DNA of 18,910 nucleotides, taken from an uncultured Lachnospiraceae bacterium. Lineage in GTDB: Bacteria; Bacillota; Clostridia; Lachnospirales; Lachnospiraceae. The stretch is from contig CAJUTC010000054.1 of assembly GCA_910589195.1 (NCBI GenBank), positions 1-18,910 of the forward strand, given 5' to 3'. The position numbers were made by a program, and so were the translations under genes. The notes under the pieces were generated by a model. That model was not told where the DNA came from. It saw only the letters and a program-made list of their open reading frames with translations, and made no database searches. How positions within the stretch are numbered: position 1 is the first letter of the stretch; every line of letters begins with the position of its first letter. Of this stretch, positions 1 through 8,021 are shown piece after piece.

Positions 1-105
1 CATCTGATGGCTGGTGTATCCGTCGTGGAGATAGGGGGGCTGTCTGAACTGTTACGGAATACAAGATATCCTGGATCCGGAATTATCTTGCCTCTTGACA
101 AATAA
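1..105 (+). other. unassigned open stub at window edge
   Basis: Reading from base 1, frame 1 stays open for 34 codons and stops at 103-105. Frame 3 is open for 14 codons and stops at 45-47. Either could be the C-terminus of an upstream gene, but neither tail matches a family I recognise. The frame-1 version would run through the -35 box of the metG promoter, which makes it slightly less likely. No start codon with a ribosome binding site is visible on either strand. Confidence 0.15.
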
Positions 106-123
106 ACAGGAAATCAGTACACT
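95..123 (+). promoter_or_regulatory. sigma-A promoter of the metG T-box transcript
   Basis: A TTGACA box at 95-100 is followed by a 17-base spacer and TACACT at 118-123. This is close to the vegetative consensus and would start RNA near base 130, just ahead of the T-box leader. The position fits a long regulated 5' leader on the metG transcript. Confidence 0.75.
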
Positions 124-129
124 AAAAAG

Positions 130-500
130 CAGACGCCGCAAGGTTTACGCGGCATCCATACAAAATTATGATGAAAAGGCAAAGAAAAGAAGAGTAGCTG
201 ACGGATGCGTCTACAGAGAGCCTTGCTGTAAGCTGAAAGAGGGCGGCGGCAGATATCAGTGAACATGGTCTTGGAGCTCCGGGGCTGAGCCGGTTAAAAA
301 TAGCCGGGGTAAGTTCTGGCGGGTTCACCCGTTATCGTGAAAAGCTGTAGGCAAATGGGAATGGCATGGTGGCGGTAAATGCTTGGAAAGCCAAAAACAG
401 CTTAGAGAGGCCGTTTGCCGTAAGGCGGCGGCAAATTAAAGTGGTACCACGGGAATCATCTCGTCTTTAAGAAATTAAAGGCGGGATTTTTTGTTGCTTT
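130..500 (+). promoter_or_regulatory. T-box leader, methionine specific (AUG specifier)
   Basis: The leader carries the conserved T-box landmarks. There is an AGAGAG element at 215-220 in Stem I. A specifier-loop region contains AUG at 265-267, followed by a purine and by a GGAGCTCC stretch. The T-box sequence itself (GTGGTACCACGG) is at 441-452. Directly after it comes a terminator hairpin. T-boxes sense the aminoacylation state of the tRNA matching the specifier codon: uncharged tRNA pairs with the specifier and the T-box bulge, stabilises the antiterminator and lets RNA polymerase continue. An AUG specifier implies tRNA-Met, which agrees with metG 50 bases downstream. The full fold was not computed, so the 5' edge is approximate. 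Confidence 0.9.
456..495 (+). terminator. T-box intrinsic terminator (switchable)
   Basis: Bases 458-469 pair with 476-487 to give a 12-bp stem that includes some G-U pairs, closed by a short A-rich loop and followed by a run of seven T. The left arm immediately follows the T-box sequence, so forming the antiterminator and the terminator should be mutually exclusive, as expected for a transcriptional T-box. Confidence 0.85.
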
Positions 501-547
501 TTGTCATATAGGAAAAGCCAAAAATTTTAGGAAAGGAAGGCAGGATT

Positions 548-2581
548 ATGTGCAACCATTGTAAAAAACCGTATTATATCACCACAGCCATTGCGTATAC
601 CTCTGGCAAGCCTCATATTGGCAATACGTATGAAATTGTACTGGCAGACAGTATCGCCCGTTTTAAACGGGAACAGGGATTGGATGTCCGGTTCCAGACC
701 GGAACAGATGAGCATGGGCAGAAGATTGAAGAGAAGGCGAAAGCTGCCGGTGTAACGCCGAAAACGTTTGTGGACAAAGTAGCCGGACAGATCAAAACCA
801 TCTGGGACTTAATGAATACGTCCTATGATAAGTTTATCCGTACCACGGATCCAGAACACGAGGAACAGGTGCAGAAAATTTTTAAAAAGCTGTATGATCA
901 GGGGGATATCTATAAGGGCTATTATGAAGGCCTTTACTGTACGCCCTGTGAATCATTCTTTACGGAATCCCAGCTAGTGGACGGAAAATGCCCTGACTGT
1001 GGAGGTCTTGTTCAGCCGGCAAAGGAAGAGGCCTATTTTTTCCGTATGAGCAAATACGCCCAGCGGCTGATTGACCATATTAACAGCCACCCGGAATTTA
1101 TCCAGCCGGTATCCAGGAAAAATGAAATGATGAATAATTTCCTCCTTCCCGGCCTTCAGGATCTGTGCGTATCCCGCACATCCTTTACTTGGGGGATTCC
1201 GGTAAGCTTTGATCCGAAGCATGTTACCTATGTATGGCTGGACGCTCTCACCAATTATATCACTGGTCTGGGTTATGATTGTGACGGAAATCACGGAGAG
1301 CGATTTCAAACCTTCTGGCCGGCGGATTTACACTTGATTGGAAAAGATATTATCCGTTTCCATACGATCTATTGGCCGATCTTTTTGATGGCGCTGGATT
1401 TACCTCTTCCCAAGCAGGTATTTGGCCATCCATGGCTTTTACAGGGTGACGGCAAGATGAGCAAATCAAAGGGAAATGTACTGTATGCCGATGATCTGGT
1501 AAGAATCTTTGGCGTAGATGCTGTGCGGTACTTTGTGCTTCATGAGATGCCGTTTGAGAATGACGGTGTGATTACCTGGGAATTGATGGTAGAGCGGATG
1601 AACTCCGATTTGGCGAATATTCTGGGGAATCTGGTAAAACGCACGATTTCCATGAGCAACCAATATTTTGATGGAGTGGTGGAAAATAAAGGCCAGGCAG
1701 ACGAGGCAGAGGCAATCATTGACCAGGATTTAAAAACGGTGGTCTTGGCAGCCGTTCAGAAGGTTCAGGATAAGATGGATGAACTGCGGGTAGCTGATGC
1801 CATAACTGGGATTTTTGAAATTTTCCGCAGAAGTAATAAATATATTGACGAAACTGCCCCATGGGTATTAGCAAAGGATGAGGCAAAAAAAGAACGGCTG
1901 GCTACGGTGCTTTATCATCTGGTGGAGGCGATTACCATCGGAGCCTCACTTTTGGAATCCTTTATGCCAGAAACATCTAAACATATTTTAGAACAGCTTC
2001 ATACGGAGAAACGGCTATTATCCCAGATGAATGAGTTTGGACGTTATCCTTCCGGAAATAAAGTAACAAAAGAACCTCAAATCTTGTTTGCGAGGCTGAA
2101 TTTAAAAGATGTGCTTTCGAAGGCCGAAGAAATCTGCCAGGCTCAGGCTGCGGAAGCAAAGATGGAAGAACCGTCAGGGAACACCACGAAAGAAGAAAAT
2201 CCGGGGCAAGTTCAGTCAATAAAACCAACACAAGCCATTGATCTAGAACCTAAGCCGGAAATTACGTATGAGGATTTCGCAAAGCTCCAGTTCCAGGTTG
2301 GAGAGATTATTGCTTGTGAAGAAGTGAAGAAATCGAAAAAACTGTTATGCTCCCAGGTGAAAATAGGAAGCAGGGTTCGCCAGATTGTCAGCGGCATTAA
2401 GGCTTACTACAGTCCTGAGGAAATGGTAGGGAAAAAGGTTATGGTAGTGGTCAATTTGGCGCCCAGGAAGATGGCAGGCATCTTATCGGAAGGTATGATT
2501 TTATGTGCGGAGGATGAAAACGGGAACCTTGCGCTTATGAAGCCAGAAAAGGATGTGCCTTCTGGCGCTGAAATTTGTTAA
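548..2581 (+). CDS. metG: methionyl-tRNA synthetase
   Basis: This class I aminoacyl-tRNA synthetase charges tRNA-Met with methionine using ATP, supplying initiator and elongator Met-tRNA. The HIGH-type signature appears as PHIG at residues 22-25 and KMSKS at 303-307. A four-cysteine zinc knuckle (CTPC at 131-134, CPDC at 148-151) sits in the connective region. After an anticodon-binding helical domain and a charged linker (about 540-570), residues 572-677 form the tRNA-binding OB-fold extension (EMAP-II/Arc1p type) that supports dimerisation and tRNA affinity. The length of 677 residues is normal for the long bacterial form. The ATG at 548 has an AGGAAGG ribosome binding site 7 bases upstream. 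Expression should be controlled by the Met T-box in front of it. The stop overlaps the proposed start of the next gene. Confidence 0.97.
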   Translation: MCNHCKKPYYITTAIAYTSGKPHIGNTYEIVLADSIARFKREQGLDVRFQTGTDEHGQKIEEKAKAAGVTPKTFVDKVAGQIKTIWDLMNTSYDKFIRTTDPEHEEQVQKIFKKLYDQGDIYKGYYEGLYCTPCESFFTESQLVDGKCPDCGGLVQPAKEEAYFFRMSKYAQRLIDHINSHPEFIQPVSRKNEMMNNFLLPGLQDLCVSRTSFTWGIPVSFDPKHVTYVWLDALTNYITGLGYDCDGNHGERFQTFWPADLHLIGKDIIRFHTIYWPIFLMALDLPLPKQVFGHPWLLQGDGKMSKSKGNVLYADDLVRIFGVDAVRYFVLHEMPFENDGVITWELMVERMNSDLANILGNLVKRTISMSNQYFDGVVENKGQADEAEAIIDQDLKTVVLAAVQKVQDKMDELRVADAITGIFEIFRRSNKYIDETAPWVLAKDEAKKERLATVLYHLVEAITIGASLLESFMPETSKHILEQLHTEKRLLSQMNEFGRYPSGNKVTKEPQILFARLNLKDVLSKAEEICQAQAAEAKMEEPSGNTTKEENPGQVQSIKPTQAIDLEPKPEITYEDFAKLQFQVGEIIACEEVKKSKKLLCSQVKIGSRVRQIVSGIKAYYSPEEMVGKKVMVVVNLAPRKMAGILSEGMILCAEDENGNLALMKPEKDVPSGAEIC

Positions 2582-3399
2582 AGCAAGAAACGGCAGGGCA
2601 GGCAGATTCCTTCATAAGACCAGTTAAAAAAGGGCTGCCATTTCGAAAAGGGAAGAAACAGTTGGAAGTTACCGGAAGCGGTCTGAAGCTGTTTGGCGCG
2701 TTTTCTATGCTGCTGGATCATATTGGCGTGGCTGTAATTGAAAGAGGGATTTTAAAAAGCGGAAACAGCCAAATGATGAAGCGGATTATGGAAACCGGGG
2801 CAGGAATGGGCTGGTGGTATGCCGATAGGATCCTCCGGTATGTGGGGAGGCTGGCTTTTCCTATTTTTGCGTTTTTTCTGGTGGAGGGCTTCTGCCATTC
2901 AAAGAATAAAACCGAGTATGGCCTTCGCCTTTTTGGCTTTGCCTGCCTGACAGAAATCGTTTTTGACCTGGCTGTGTTTGATCAATGGTGTTATCTTTCG
3001 TACCAAAATGTTATGTTTACCCTGCTGATCGGATTTCTGACCTTGTGGGGAATTCAAAAAAGCAGGCAAAAATGGTGGCTCAGGACGCTTTGCGCGGCTG
3101 CTGGCTGTATGGCAGCCTTCCTGCTGAAAACAGACTATGGCGCTATGGGGGTTATGCTAATGATCCTGCTTTACTGGTTTCGGGGAAGCGGGATCCAGCT
3201 TATAGCTGGAGCTTTTGGGGCAGCGATCGAAAGCGCTTCTAGTTGGGGGATATCTTCTCTGGCCTTTATTGGGTTAGCCTTCTACCGTGGGAAGCGGGGT
3301 ACCTGGCCAGAAAAATATTTTTTCTATTTGTTCTACCCGTGCCATTTATTACTGCTTTATCTGGTACGGCTGTTAATGAATCGAATGCTAATTGGCTGA
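2575..3399 (+). CDS. TraX family membrane protein
   Basis: This is a polytopic membrane protein with about seven hydrophobic segments. It shows hallmarks of the TraX family: a LDHIG motif (D48-H49), LRYVGRLAFPIFAFFLVEGF around 88-107, QNVMFTLL near 144-151, and a C-terminal FYLFYPCHLLLL segment. F-plasmid TraX acetylates pilin. Chromosomal copies in Firmicutes have no settled function, so I infer only a membrane acyltransferase-like role. The start is uncertain. TTG at 2575 overlaps the metG end but lacks a clear ribosome binding site. TTG at 2662 has GGGAAG 6 bases upstream and gives an N-terminus closer to the family norm. ATG at 2707 would cut into the conserved LDHIG segment. Co-transcription with metG and tatD is likely. 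Confidence 0.8.
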   Translation: MLKQETAGQADSFIRPVKKGLPFRKGKKQLEVTGSGLKLFGAFSMLLDHIGVAVIERGILKSGNSQMMKRIMETGAGMGWWYADRILRYVGRLAFPIFAFFLVEGFCHSKNKTEYGLRLFGFACLTEIVFDLAVFDQWCYLSYQNVMFTLLIGFLTLWGIQKSRQKWWLRTLCAAAGCMAAFLLKTDYGAMGVMLMILLYWFRGSGIQLIAGAFGAAIESASSWGISSLAFIGLAFYRGKRGTWPEKYFFYLFYPCHLLLLYLVRLLMNRMLIG

Positions 3400-3434
3400 T
3401 TGTTTGTCGGCGGCAGGATAAGGAGCTGATAAGA

Positions 3435-4202
3435 ATGATTTTTGACACACATGCCCACTATGATGACGCAGCCTTTGATGAAGATAGGGACTTACTGCTG
3501 ACAGCTCTTGGGCAGGCTGGCATTGGAGCGGTAGTAAATGTAGGCGCCAGCATGGAAAGCACGAAACGAACCATAGAGTTAACCCGGCAGTATTCGTTTA
3601 TCTACGGTGCGATAGGCGTGCATCCTAGCGAATGCGGCCAATTGGAGGAATCCCAAATCCAGTGGCTAAAACAGCAGTCATTCCAGGAAAAGATTGTGGC
3701 AATCGGAGAAATCGGGTTGGATTATTATTGGGATGAGCCAGACCGTGAGATTCAGAAAAAATGGTTTTGTCGTCAGCTAAACCTGGCAAGAGAAACCGGT
3801 CTTCCCATTATTATCCACAGCCGGGACGGGGCGAAGGATACTCTGGACATTATGAAAGCGGAAAAATGCGGGGAAATTGGCGGAGTAATCCATTGCTTTT
3901 CTTACGGCGTAGAAATGGCCAGAGAATATCTGAATATGGGATTTTATTTAGGAATCGGCGGGGTGGTTACGTTTCAAAATGCCAAACGCTTAAAAGAGGT
4001 GGTGGAGTATGCGCCAATGAACCGGCTGGTTTTGGAAACCGACAGCCCTTATCTTTCTCCAGCGCCTTACCGCGGGAAGCGGAATTCCTCTAGTAACCTG
4101 CCTTTGGTGGTGAACGCCATTGCCCAGTTAAAGGGAATGGAGCCAGAAGCGATCGAAGGAATTACATGGGAAAACGCCAGGAAGCTTTACCGGCTAAAGT
4201 AG
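3435..4202 (+). CDS. tatD: TatD family metal-dependent hydrolase (DNase)
   Basis: This is a TIM-barrel amidohydrolase-fold enzyme of the TatD/YcfH family; members are metal-dependent 3'-5' DNA exonucleases. The metal ligands are visible in order: H6 and H8 in DTHAH, E92 in GEIGLDYY, H128 in IIHSRD, H153 in IHCFSYG, and D203 in LETDSPYLSP. The length of 255 residues is standard. I chose ATG 3435 because AAGGAG at 3420-3425 lies 9 bases upstream and the protein then begins MIFDTHAHYDD, as usual for the family. The reading frame is open further upstream, but that part overlaps the preceding gene. It lies 35 bases after the TraX gene and is probably in the metG operon. Confidence 0.95.
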   Translation: MIFDTHAHYDDAAFDEDRDLLLTALGQAGIGAVVNVGASMESTKRTIELTRQYSFIYGAIGVHPSECGQLEESQIQWLKQQSFQEKIVAIGEIGLDYYWDEPDREIQKKWFCRQLNLARETGLPIIIHSRDGAKDTLDIMKAEKCGEIGGVIHCFSYGVEMAREYLNMGFYLGIGGVVTFQNAKRLKEVVEYAPMNRLVLETDSPYLSPAPYRGKRNSSSNLPLVVNAIAQLKGMEPEAIEGITWENARKLYRLK

Positions 4203-4326
4203 CAAGAAACAGCTATGTAAAATATGAAACCGATGGTTCCTATCAATTTCGAAAATTAGGAATCATTCTCTCTAAGCGATGGGCTGGTCAAACGCCTATT
4301 CCCATAAAAGCAGAAAGGAAACAGGT

Positions 4327-5190
4327 ATGGCAGACCTTGGGAATCCAAAGAACACCATAGAAATAATTCAAAAACACCAGTTTGTGTTTCAAAAAAAGTT
4401 CGGCCAGAATTTTTTAATTGATCCCCATGTGCTGGAAAAGATCATCCGTGCGTCCGGTGCAACAGACAAAGATTTGGTTTTAGAAATCGGGCCTGGAATC
4501 GGAACCTTGACACAGTATCTGGCAGAAGCGGCCAGGCAGGTAATCGCTGTGGAGATTGACAAAAACTTGATGCCGATTTTAAAAGAAACTTTGGACGGAT
4601 ACAAAAATGTGACGGTAATGAATGAGGATATTTTAAAAGTTGACATAAAAGAGCTGGCAGAGGAATATAACGAGGGACAGCCGATAAAAGTAGTAGCAAA
4701 CCTGCCCTACTATATTACTACTCCCATTATTATGGGGCTTTTTGAAGGCCATGTGCCGGTGGAGAGTATTACCGTTATGGTTCAGAAAGAAGTGGCAGAC
4801 CGGATGCAGGCGGGGCCGGGCTCGAAAGATTATGGCGCATTATCTTTGGCTGTCCAGTATTATGCGGAAGCTTATATTGCGGCAAACGTGCCGCCTAACT
4901 GCTTTATCCCCCGGCCCAATGTGGGGTCAGCGGTGATCCGGCTTACCAAACATAAAACCCCGCCAGTAAAGGTGACAGACGAAGCGCTGCTTTTTTCCTT
5001 GATTCGGGCAGCTTTTAACCAAAGGAGAAAAACGTTGCAGAATGGATTAAATAATTCTGCCCATATTTCCTATTCCAAAGAACAGATCCGGGAAGGTCTT
5101 TCCCATCTTGGACTGCCTCCTGCTGTGCGGGGGGAGGCACTTAGCCTGGAACAATTCGGTGAATTAGCCAATTATTTTTCCGGCTTATAA
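4327..5190 (+). CDS. rsmA: 16S rRNA (adenine1518-N6/adenine1519-N6)-dimethyltransferase
   Basis: The enzyme (RsmA/KsgA) dimethylates two adjacent adenines in the 3' terminal helix of 16S rRNA using S-adenosylmethionine, a late step in 30S maturation. Its loss typically gives kasugamycin resistance. The SAM-binding motif I is LEIGPGIGTL starting at residue 52. The catalytic motif IV is NLPY at 125-128. The C-terminal helical domain contains FNQRRKTLQNGL, typical of the family. The start at 4327 gives 287 residues and has AAAGGA 7 bases upstream; a longer in-frame start at 4279 would add a non-conserved N-terminus. The 124-base gap after tatD contains no rnmV, which separates these genes in Bacillus. 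Confidence 0.95.
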   Translation: MADLGNPKNTIEIIQKHQFVFQKKFGQNFLIDPHVLEKIIRASGATDKDLVLEIGPGIGTLTQYLAEAARQVIAVEIDKNLMPILKETLDGYKNVTVMNEDILKVDIKELAEEYNEGQPIKVVANLPYYITTPIIMGLFEGHVPVESITVMVQKEVADRMQAGPGSKDYGALSLAVQYYAEAYIAANVPPNCFIPRPNVGSAVIRLTKHKTPPVKVTDEALLFSLIRAAFNQRRKTLQNGLNNSAHISYSKEQIREGLSHLGLPPAVRGEALSLEQFGELANYFSGL

Positions 5191-5210
5191 AATCAAACCA
5201 CATCTTAAAA

Positions 5211-5246
5211 TTAAGGGCTGTGCCTTCTTTTCGGCACAGCCCTTAA
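5211..5246. terminator. bidirectional hairpin between rsmA and nagB
   Basis: Bases 5211-5224 and 5233-5246 are a perfect 14-bp inverted repeat around an 8-base loop, GC-rich in the middle and with A/T ends. It lies between the convergent rsmA (+) and nagB (-) genes. T-runs beside the stem are short on both sides (ATTT on plus, TTTTAA on minus), but the stem strength and location support a shared terminator. Confidence 0.8.
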
Positions 5247-5317
5247 GCGATTTAAAATCATAAGAATCAAAAAATGGTAAAAGAATTTATGCCGGGAATG
5301 GATTCAAAACAGACCGC

Positions 5318-6052
5318 TTAGCAATCACCAAACAGGGAAAGGGCGGCGGCATCTGCCACTACCGTTACATCACTATGAAGCTGCAGGATGGAACCGGGCA
5401 CCTGTGGGGTAATGGGGCCGCAAATACAGTCATAGAGGGCTTTCGCTTTATCCTCCCCGCTGACAACCAGAAGAATTTTTTTAGCTTGCATAATGGTCTT
5501 GATTCCCATGGTATAAGCTTGCTTTGGCACATCATCAATGGAAGCAAAGAACCGTTTATTGGCATCAATGGTGCTGGGCTGCAGATTGATGCAGTGGGTT
5601 CCTTTGGCAAAGGCATCGCCTGGTTCGTTAAATCCGATATGCCCATTGCGCCCCAACCCTAAAAGCTGTAAATCTACACCACCTAAATCCGAAACAACCT
5701 TATCATATCGGGCGCATTCTGCCGCGGAATCTGGATTGGTTCCGTCTGGAATGTTGGTATTTGCCATATCGATATTAATATCTTTAAAAAAGTTATGATA
5801 CATAAAATAGTAGTAGCTTTGATCATTATCCCTGGTCAAACCTTTGTATTCATCTAAGTTTGCGGTCTTTACCTGAGAAAAATCCAGCTCCCCCTTTTGA
5901 TGCCATTGGATTAATTGTTTGTAAGTTCCGATTGGGCTGGAACCAGTGGCCAGGCCTAGCACACAATCTGGCTTTAGGATTACCTGAGCCGAAATTACAT
6001 GAGCAGCTTTGCGGCTCATTTCCTGATAGTCCATTGCTTTGTAAAGCCTCAT
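5318..6052 (-). CDS. nagB: glucosamine-6-phosphate deaminase
   Basis: NagB converts glucosamine 6-phosphate to fructose 6-phosphate and ammonia, feeding amino sugars into glycolysis. The LGLATGSSPIGTYK phosphate loop is at about 32-45. The NLDEY motif carries the catalytic acid D67. The active-site loop GLGRNGHIGFNEP holds H138 and E143. The position of the E. coli catalytic-relay Asp is N136 here, as in some Firmicute NagB proteins as far as I recall. At 244 residues it is the short form without the long C-terminal allosteric tail of E. coli NagB. A perfect AGGAGG (plus-strand CCTCCT at 6061-6066) lies 8 bases before the start. It is a lone minus-strand gene with no nagA next to it. Confidence 0.94.
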   Translation of the reverse strand: MRLYKAMDYQEMSRKAAHVISAQVILKPDCVLGLATGSSPIGTYKQLIQWHQKGELDFSQVKTANLDEYKGLTRDNDQSYYYFMYHNFFKDINIDMANTNIPDGTNPDSAAECARYDKVVSDLGGVDLQLLGLGRNGHIGFNEPGDAFAKGTHCINLQPSTIDANKRFFASIDDVPKQAYTMGIKTIMQAKKILLVVSGEDKAKALYDCICGPITPQVPGSILQLHSDVTVVADAAALSLFGDC

Positions 6053-6103
6053 AAGAAATACCTCCTAAGAAATAAAAAAAATTTTTATAATTCTCCTTTC
6101 TAT

Positions 6104-6132
6104 AGGATAACATTTTCAAGTCATAATTTCAA
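6104..6132 (-). promoter_or_regulatory. probable nagB promoter
   Basis: On the minus strand TTGAAA (plus 6127-6132) is followed by a 17-base spacer and TATCCT (plus 6104-6109), placing the start of RNA about 45 bases before the nagB start codon. The -10 matches four of six consensus bases. The 160-base divergent gap (6053-6212) is AT-rich. On the plus strand I see only a weak candidate for the next gene (TTGCAT 6140-6145, 16-base spacer, TACTGA 6162-6167). Confidence 0.5.
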
Positions 6133-6212
6133 TGTTTATTTGCATAAAATAAAAAAGAACATACTGAGGCATTAAAAAAGCTGACTGCGGACAGCGAAAA
6201 CAGGGGGTTGAC

Positions 6213-7865
6213 ATGGCAGAATTCCGGAGATTGATTTCCTACATTTATGAATACGAAGGGCAGGTAAAAGGTAAAAATGTAGGATTTGTAAAGTTAGAAG
6301 CAAGAAATGGCATGTGCAGGCTGAATGTTAATGTAAAAAAGTTGTACATGGGAAATAGCGATATGGGAGTATATTTGCTGACTGGAAGGCAGGAAATTTT
6401 TTTAGGCAATATATTCCTGCGGAACGGATGCGGAGAGTTTCGGACGATCGTACAGGTGGCTGATGTGCAGGAGTCAGGGGAAACGATGGACGAGTGCTAT
6501 GGCCTTACACTTCATGGAAAAGAAGAGGGATGGAGAGTTTACACCACCATATGGGAGGATGCGGTGGCCCAGGCCGCGCAGCTTGCCTTAGAATCCGCCA
6601 CATCAGAGGAAACGTTAGAGCGGGAGGTCGAAAAAGGAAGGTTATCTCCGATCATACCGGATTTGCAGAAAGAACCTGCGCCAGCAGAGCCGGAAACAGA
6701 AAAAGAACCAGTGCCAGAGGTGGCCGAAAACAAAGGGGAATTTGTGCCTAAGGCCGATTTCGAGGGAATGGAGCCGGAAAGAAACGTGCCGGCGGAAAAC
6801 AGGCAAAAAGAAAACGGGCCGCAAGAAATCAGGATGAAAACCTGGCCCAGGGGAACCTTTTCCAGACCGTTTCGAAGCAATCCCATTAAAAGGCCAATGC
6901 CGGAACTTAGCGGGGAGAGCCCTTTGAATCCGGCTCCGGAGGGGAACGGAATGTTGAACGATCCAAAACCTGAACCCAAATACGAATCCTTTCAAGAAAG
7001 TCCGGTTCCAGACCAGGAAATAGGGGTGGCAGAGGAAAATCCGGAACCTGACAGGAACATACAGGCCGGCCCTAATAGTAATACGCAGGACGGGAAGGCC
7101 GCTTTATCCGAAACCCTGCCGAATAAGCAGGAGCAAGCCACTGAACAAAAAACGTCACCGGTAGAGGAAGGCCAGACCATGGATTTTGTGCAGAAGGTTT
7201 TGGGACAGGAACCTGTTTCGCCCCAAAAAGTGCAGCCAGAGTCGGTGCCCATCCCTGATTTTGAGATGGGGCGTCTGGAAATGGAAACACAATATCCGGA
7301 TATTCCTCCAGAGCATATCCGCAGAATGCGTCAGACAGAGCCATCAATGCCAGCGCCGGTGATTCGGCAGCATAAGGAAGAGCCGCTGATTATTGGGGAT
7401 CCGGAGGCTTTGGCAAAATTGGATGCGGAAGATGCCATGGAGCACCCGATTCCGGTATGGGACTTTTTTTCAAAAACCTATCCCAAGATTCAAGCTTTCG
7501 ACAGTGAGCACGGTTGCCAGGTGCTGGTAATCAAACCTCAAGATATTGGCCTTCTCCCAAGGGAAGTATGGATATATGGTAATAACAGCTTTCTCCTTCA
7601 TGGCTATTATAATTATCGATATTTGATACTGGCACGGCTGGAAAATCCAAATGGCGCCCCAAGATATCTTCTGGGAATTCCGGGCCATTATTACAGCAAT
7701 GAGAAATATATGGCATCCATGTTTGGATTCCCTCATTTTGTATTATCAAAAAAACAGCCGACCCAGGATGGCAGATTTGGCTATTGGTATACGGATATCC
7801 GGATGGATGACGGTATGGTAATGAAAAGCGGGGCTGTCCGAAAATGGAAAAATGAAAGTATGTAA
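6213..7865 (+). CDS. two-domain protein of unknown function (DUF6128-like C-terminus)
   Basis: This 550-residue protein has no signal peptide and no membrane segment. Residues 1-115 look like a compact beta-rich domain beginning MAEFRRLISYIYEYEG. Residues about 130-395 are a low-complexity linker dominated by Pro, Glu, Lys, Asn and Gln. Residues about 411-543 form a second folded domain rich in aromatics, with NNSFLLHGYYNYRYLILAR and LLGIPGHYYSNEKYMASMFG. From memory this C-terminal pattern corresponds to the uncharacterised DUF6128 family of Lachnospiraceae-type Clostridia; I could not check it. No catalytic motif is apparent. The ATG has AGGGGG 5 bases upstream. It is divergent from nagB and stands alone, so the context gives no role. 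An adaptor or envelope-associated function is only a guess. Confidence 0.85.
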   Translation: MAEFRRLISYIYEYEGQVKGKNVGFVKLEARNGMCRLNVNVKKLYMGNSDMGVYLLTGRQEIFLGNIFLRNGCGEFRTIVQVADVQESGETMDECYGLTLHGKEEGWRVYTTIWEDAVAQAAQLALESATSEETLEREVEKGRLSPIIPDLQKEPAPAEPETEKEPVPEVAENKGEFVPKADFEGMEPERNVPAENRQKENGPQEIRMKTWPRGTFSRPFRSNPIKRPMPELSGESPLNPAPEGNGMLNDPKPEPKYESFQESPVPDQEIGVAEENPEPDRNIQAGPNSNTQDGKAALSETLPNKQEQATEQKTSPVEEGQTMDFVQKVLGQEPVSPQKVQPESVPIPDFEMGRLEMETQYPDIPPEHIRRMRQTEPSMPAPVIRQHKEEPLIIGDPEALAKLDAEDAMEHPIPVWDFFSKTYPKIQAFDSEHGCQVLVIKPQDIGLLPREVWIYGNNSFLLHGYYNYRYLILARLENPNGAPRYLLGIPGHYYSNEKYMASMFGFPHFVLSKKQPTQDGRFGYWYTDIRMDDGMVMKSGAVRKWKNESM

Positions 7866-7965
7866 CTACCTGGTGTAGTGCTTGTATGATATGGGGTGAA
7901 TCTTTGCGGATCTTATGTTCAGTCTGCGTGAAGGCTGTATGAAAGCGGTCTTTCGGGTATTTAAC

Positions 7966-7999
7966 TTGCATAATAGCTGTTCATATAGTAAACTATAGT
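7966..7999 (+). promoter_or_regulatory. possible promoter of the metallophosphoesterase gene
   Basis: TTGCAT at 7966-7971 with a 17-base spacer leads to TAAACT at 7989-7994. Two overlapping TATAGT boxes (7984-7989 and 7994-7999) are alternative -10 elements with poorer -35 partners. The 156-base gap from 7866 to 8021 holds no gene and no convincing terminator. Confidence 0.4.
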
Positions 8000-8021
8000 A
8001 GGTGAAAAAGGAGCAGCAAGG

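Noticed and set aside
3761..4093. 110-codon plus-strand frame inside tatD
   Set aside because: It is out of frame with an intact tatD carrying all metal ligands, and has no recognisable domain.
6208..6236. TTGACA at 6208-6213 as a promoter
   Set aside because: It overlaps the ribosome binding region and start codon of the gene at 6213, and no -10 follows at the proper distance.
6539..6995. Long minus-strand open frames opposite the 550-residue gene
   Set aside because: They result from the Pro/Glu codon bias of the linker; they lack ribosome binding sites and family resemblance.
7941..7960. GAAAG/CTTTC pair as a terminator of the 550-residue gene
   Set aside because: The stem is only 5 bp and no T-run follows.
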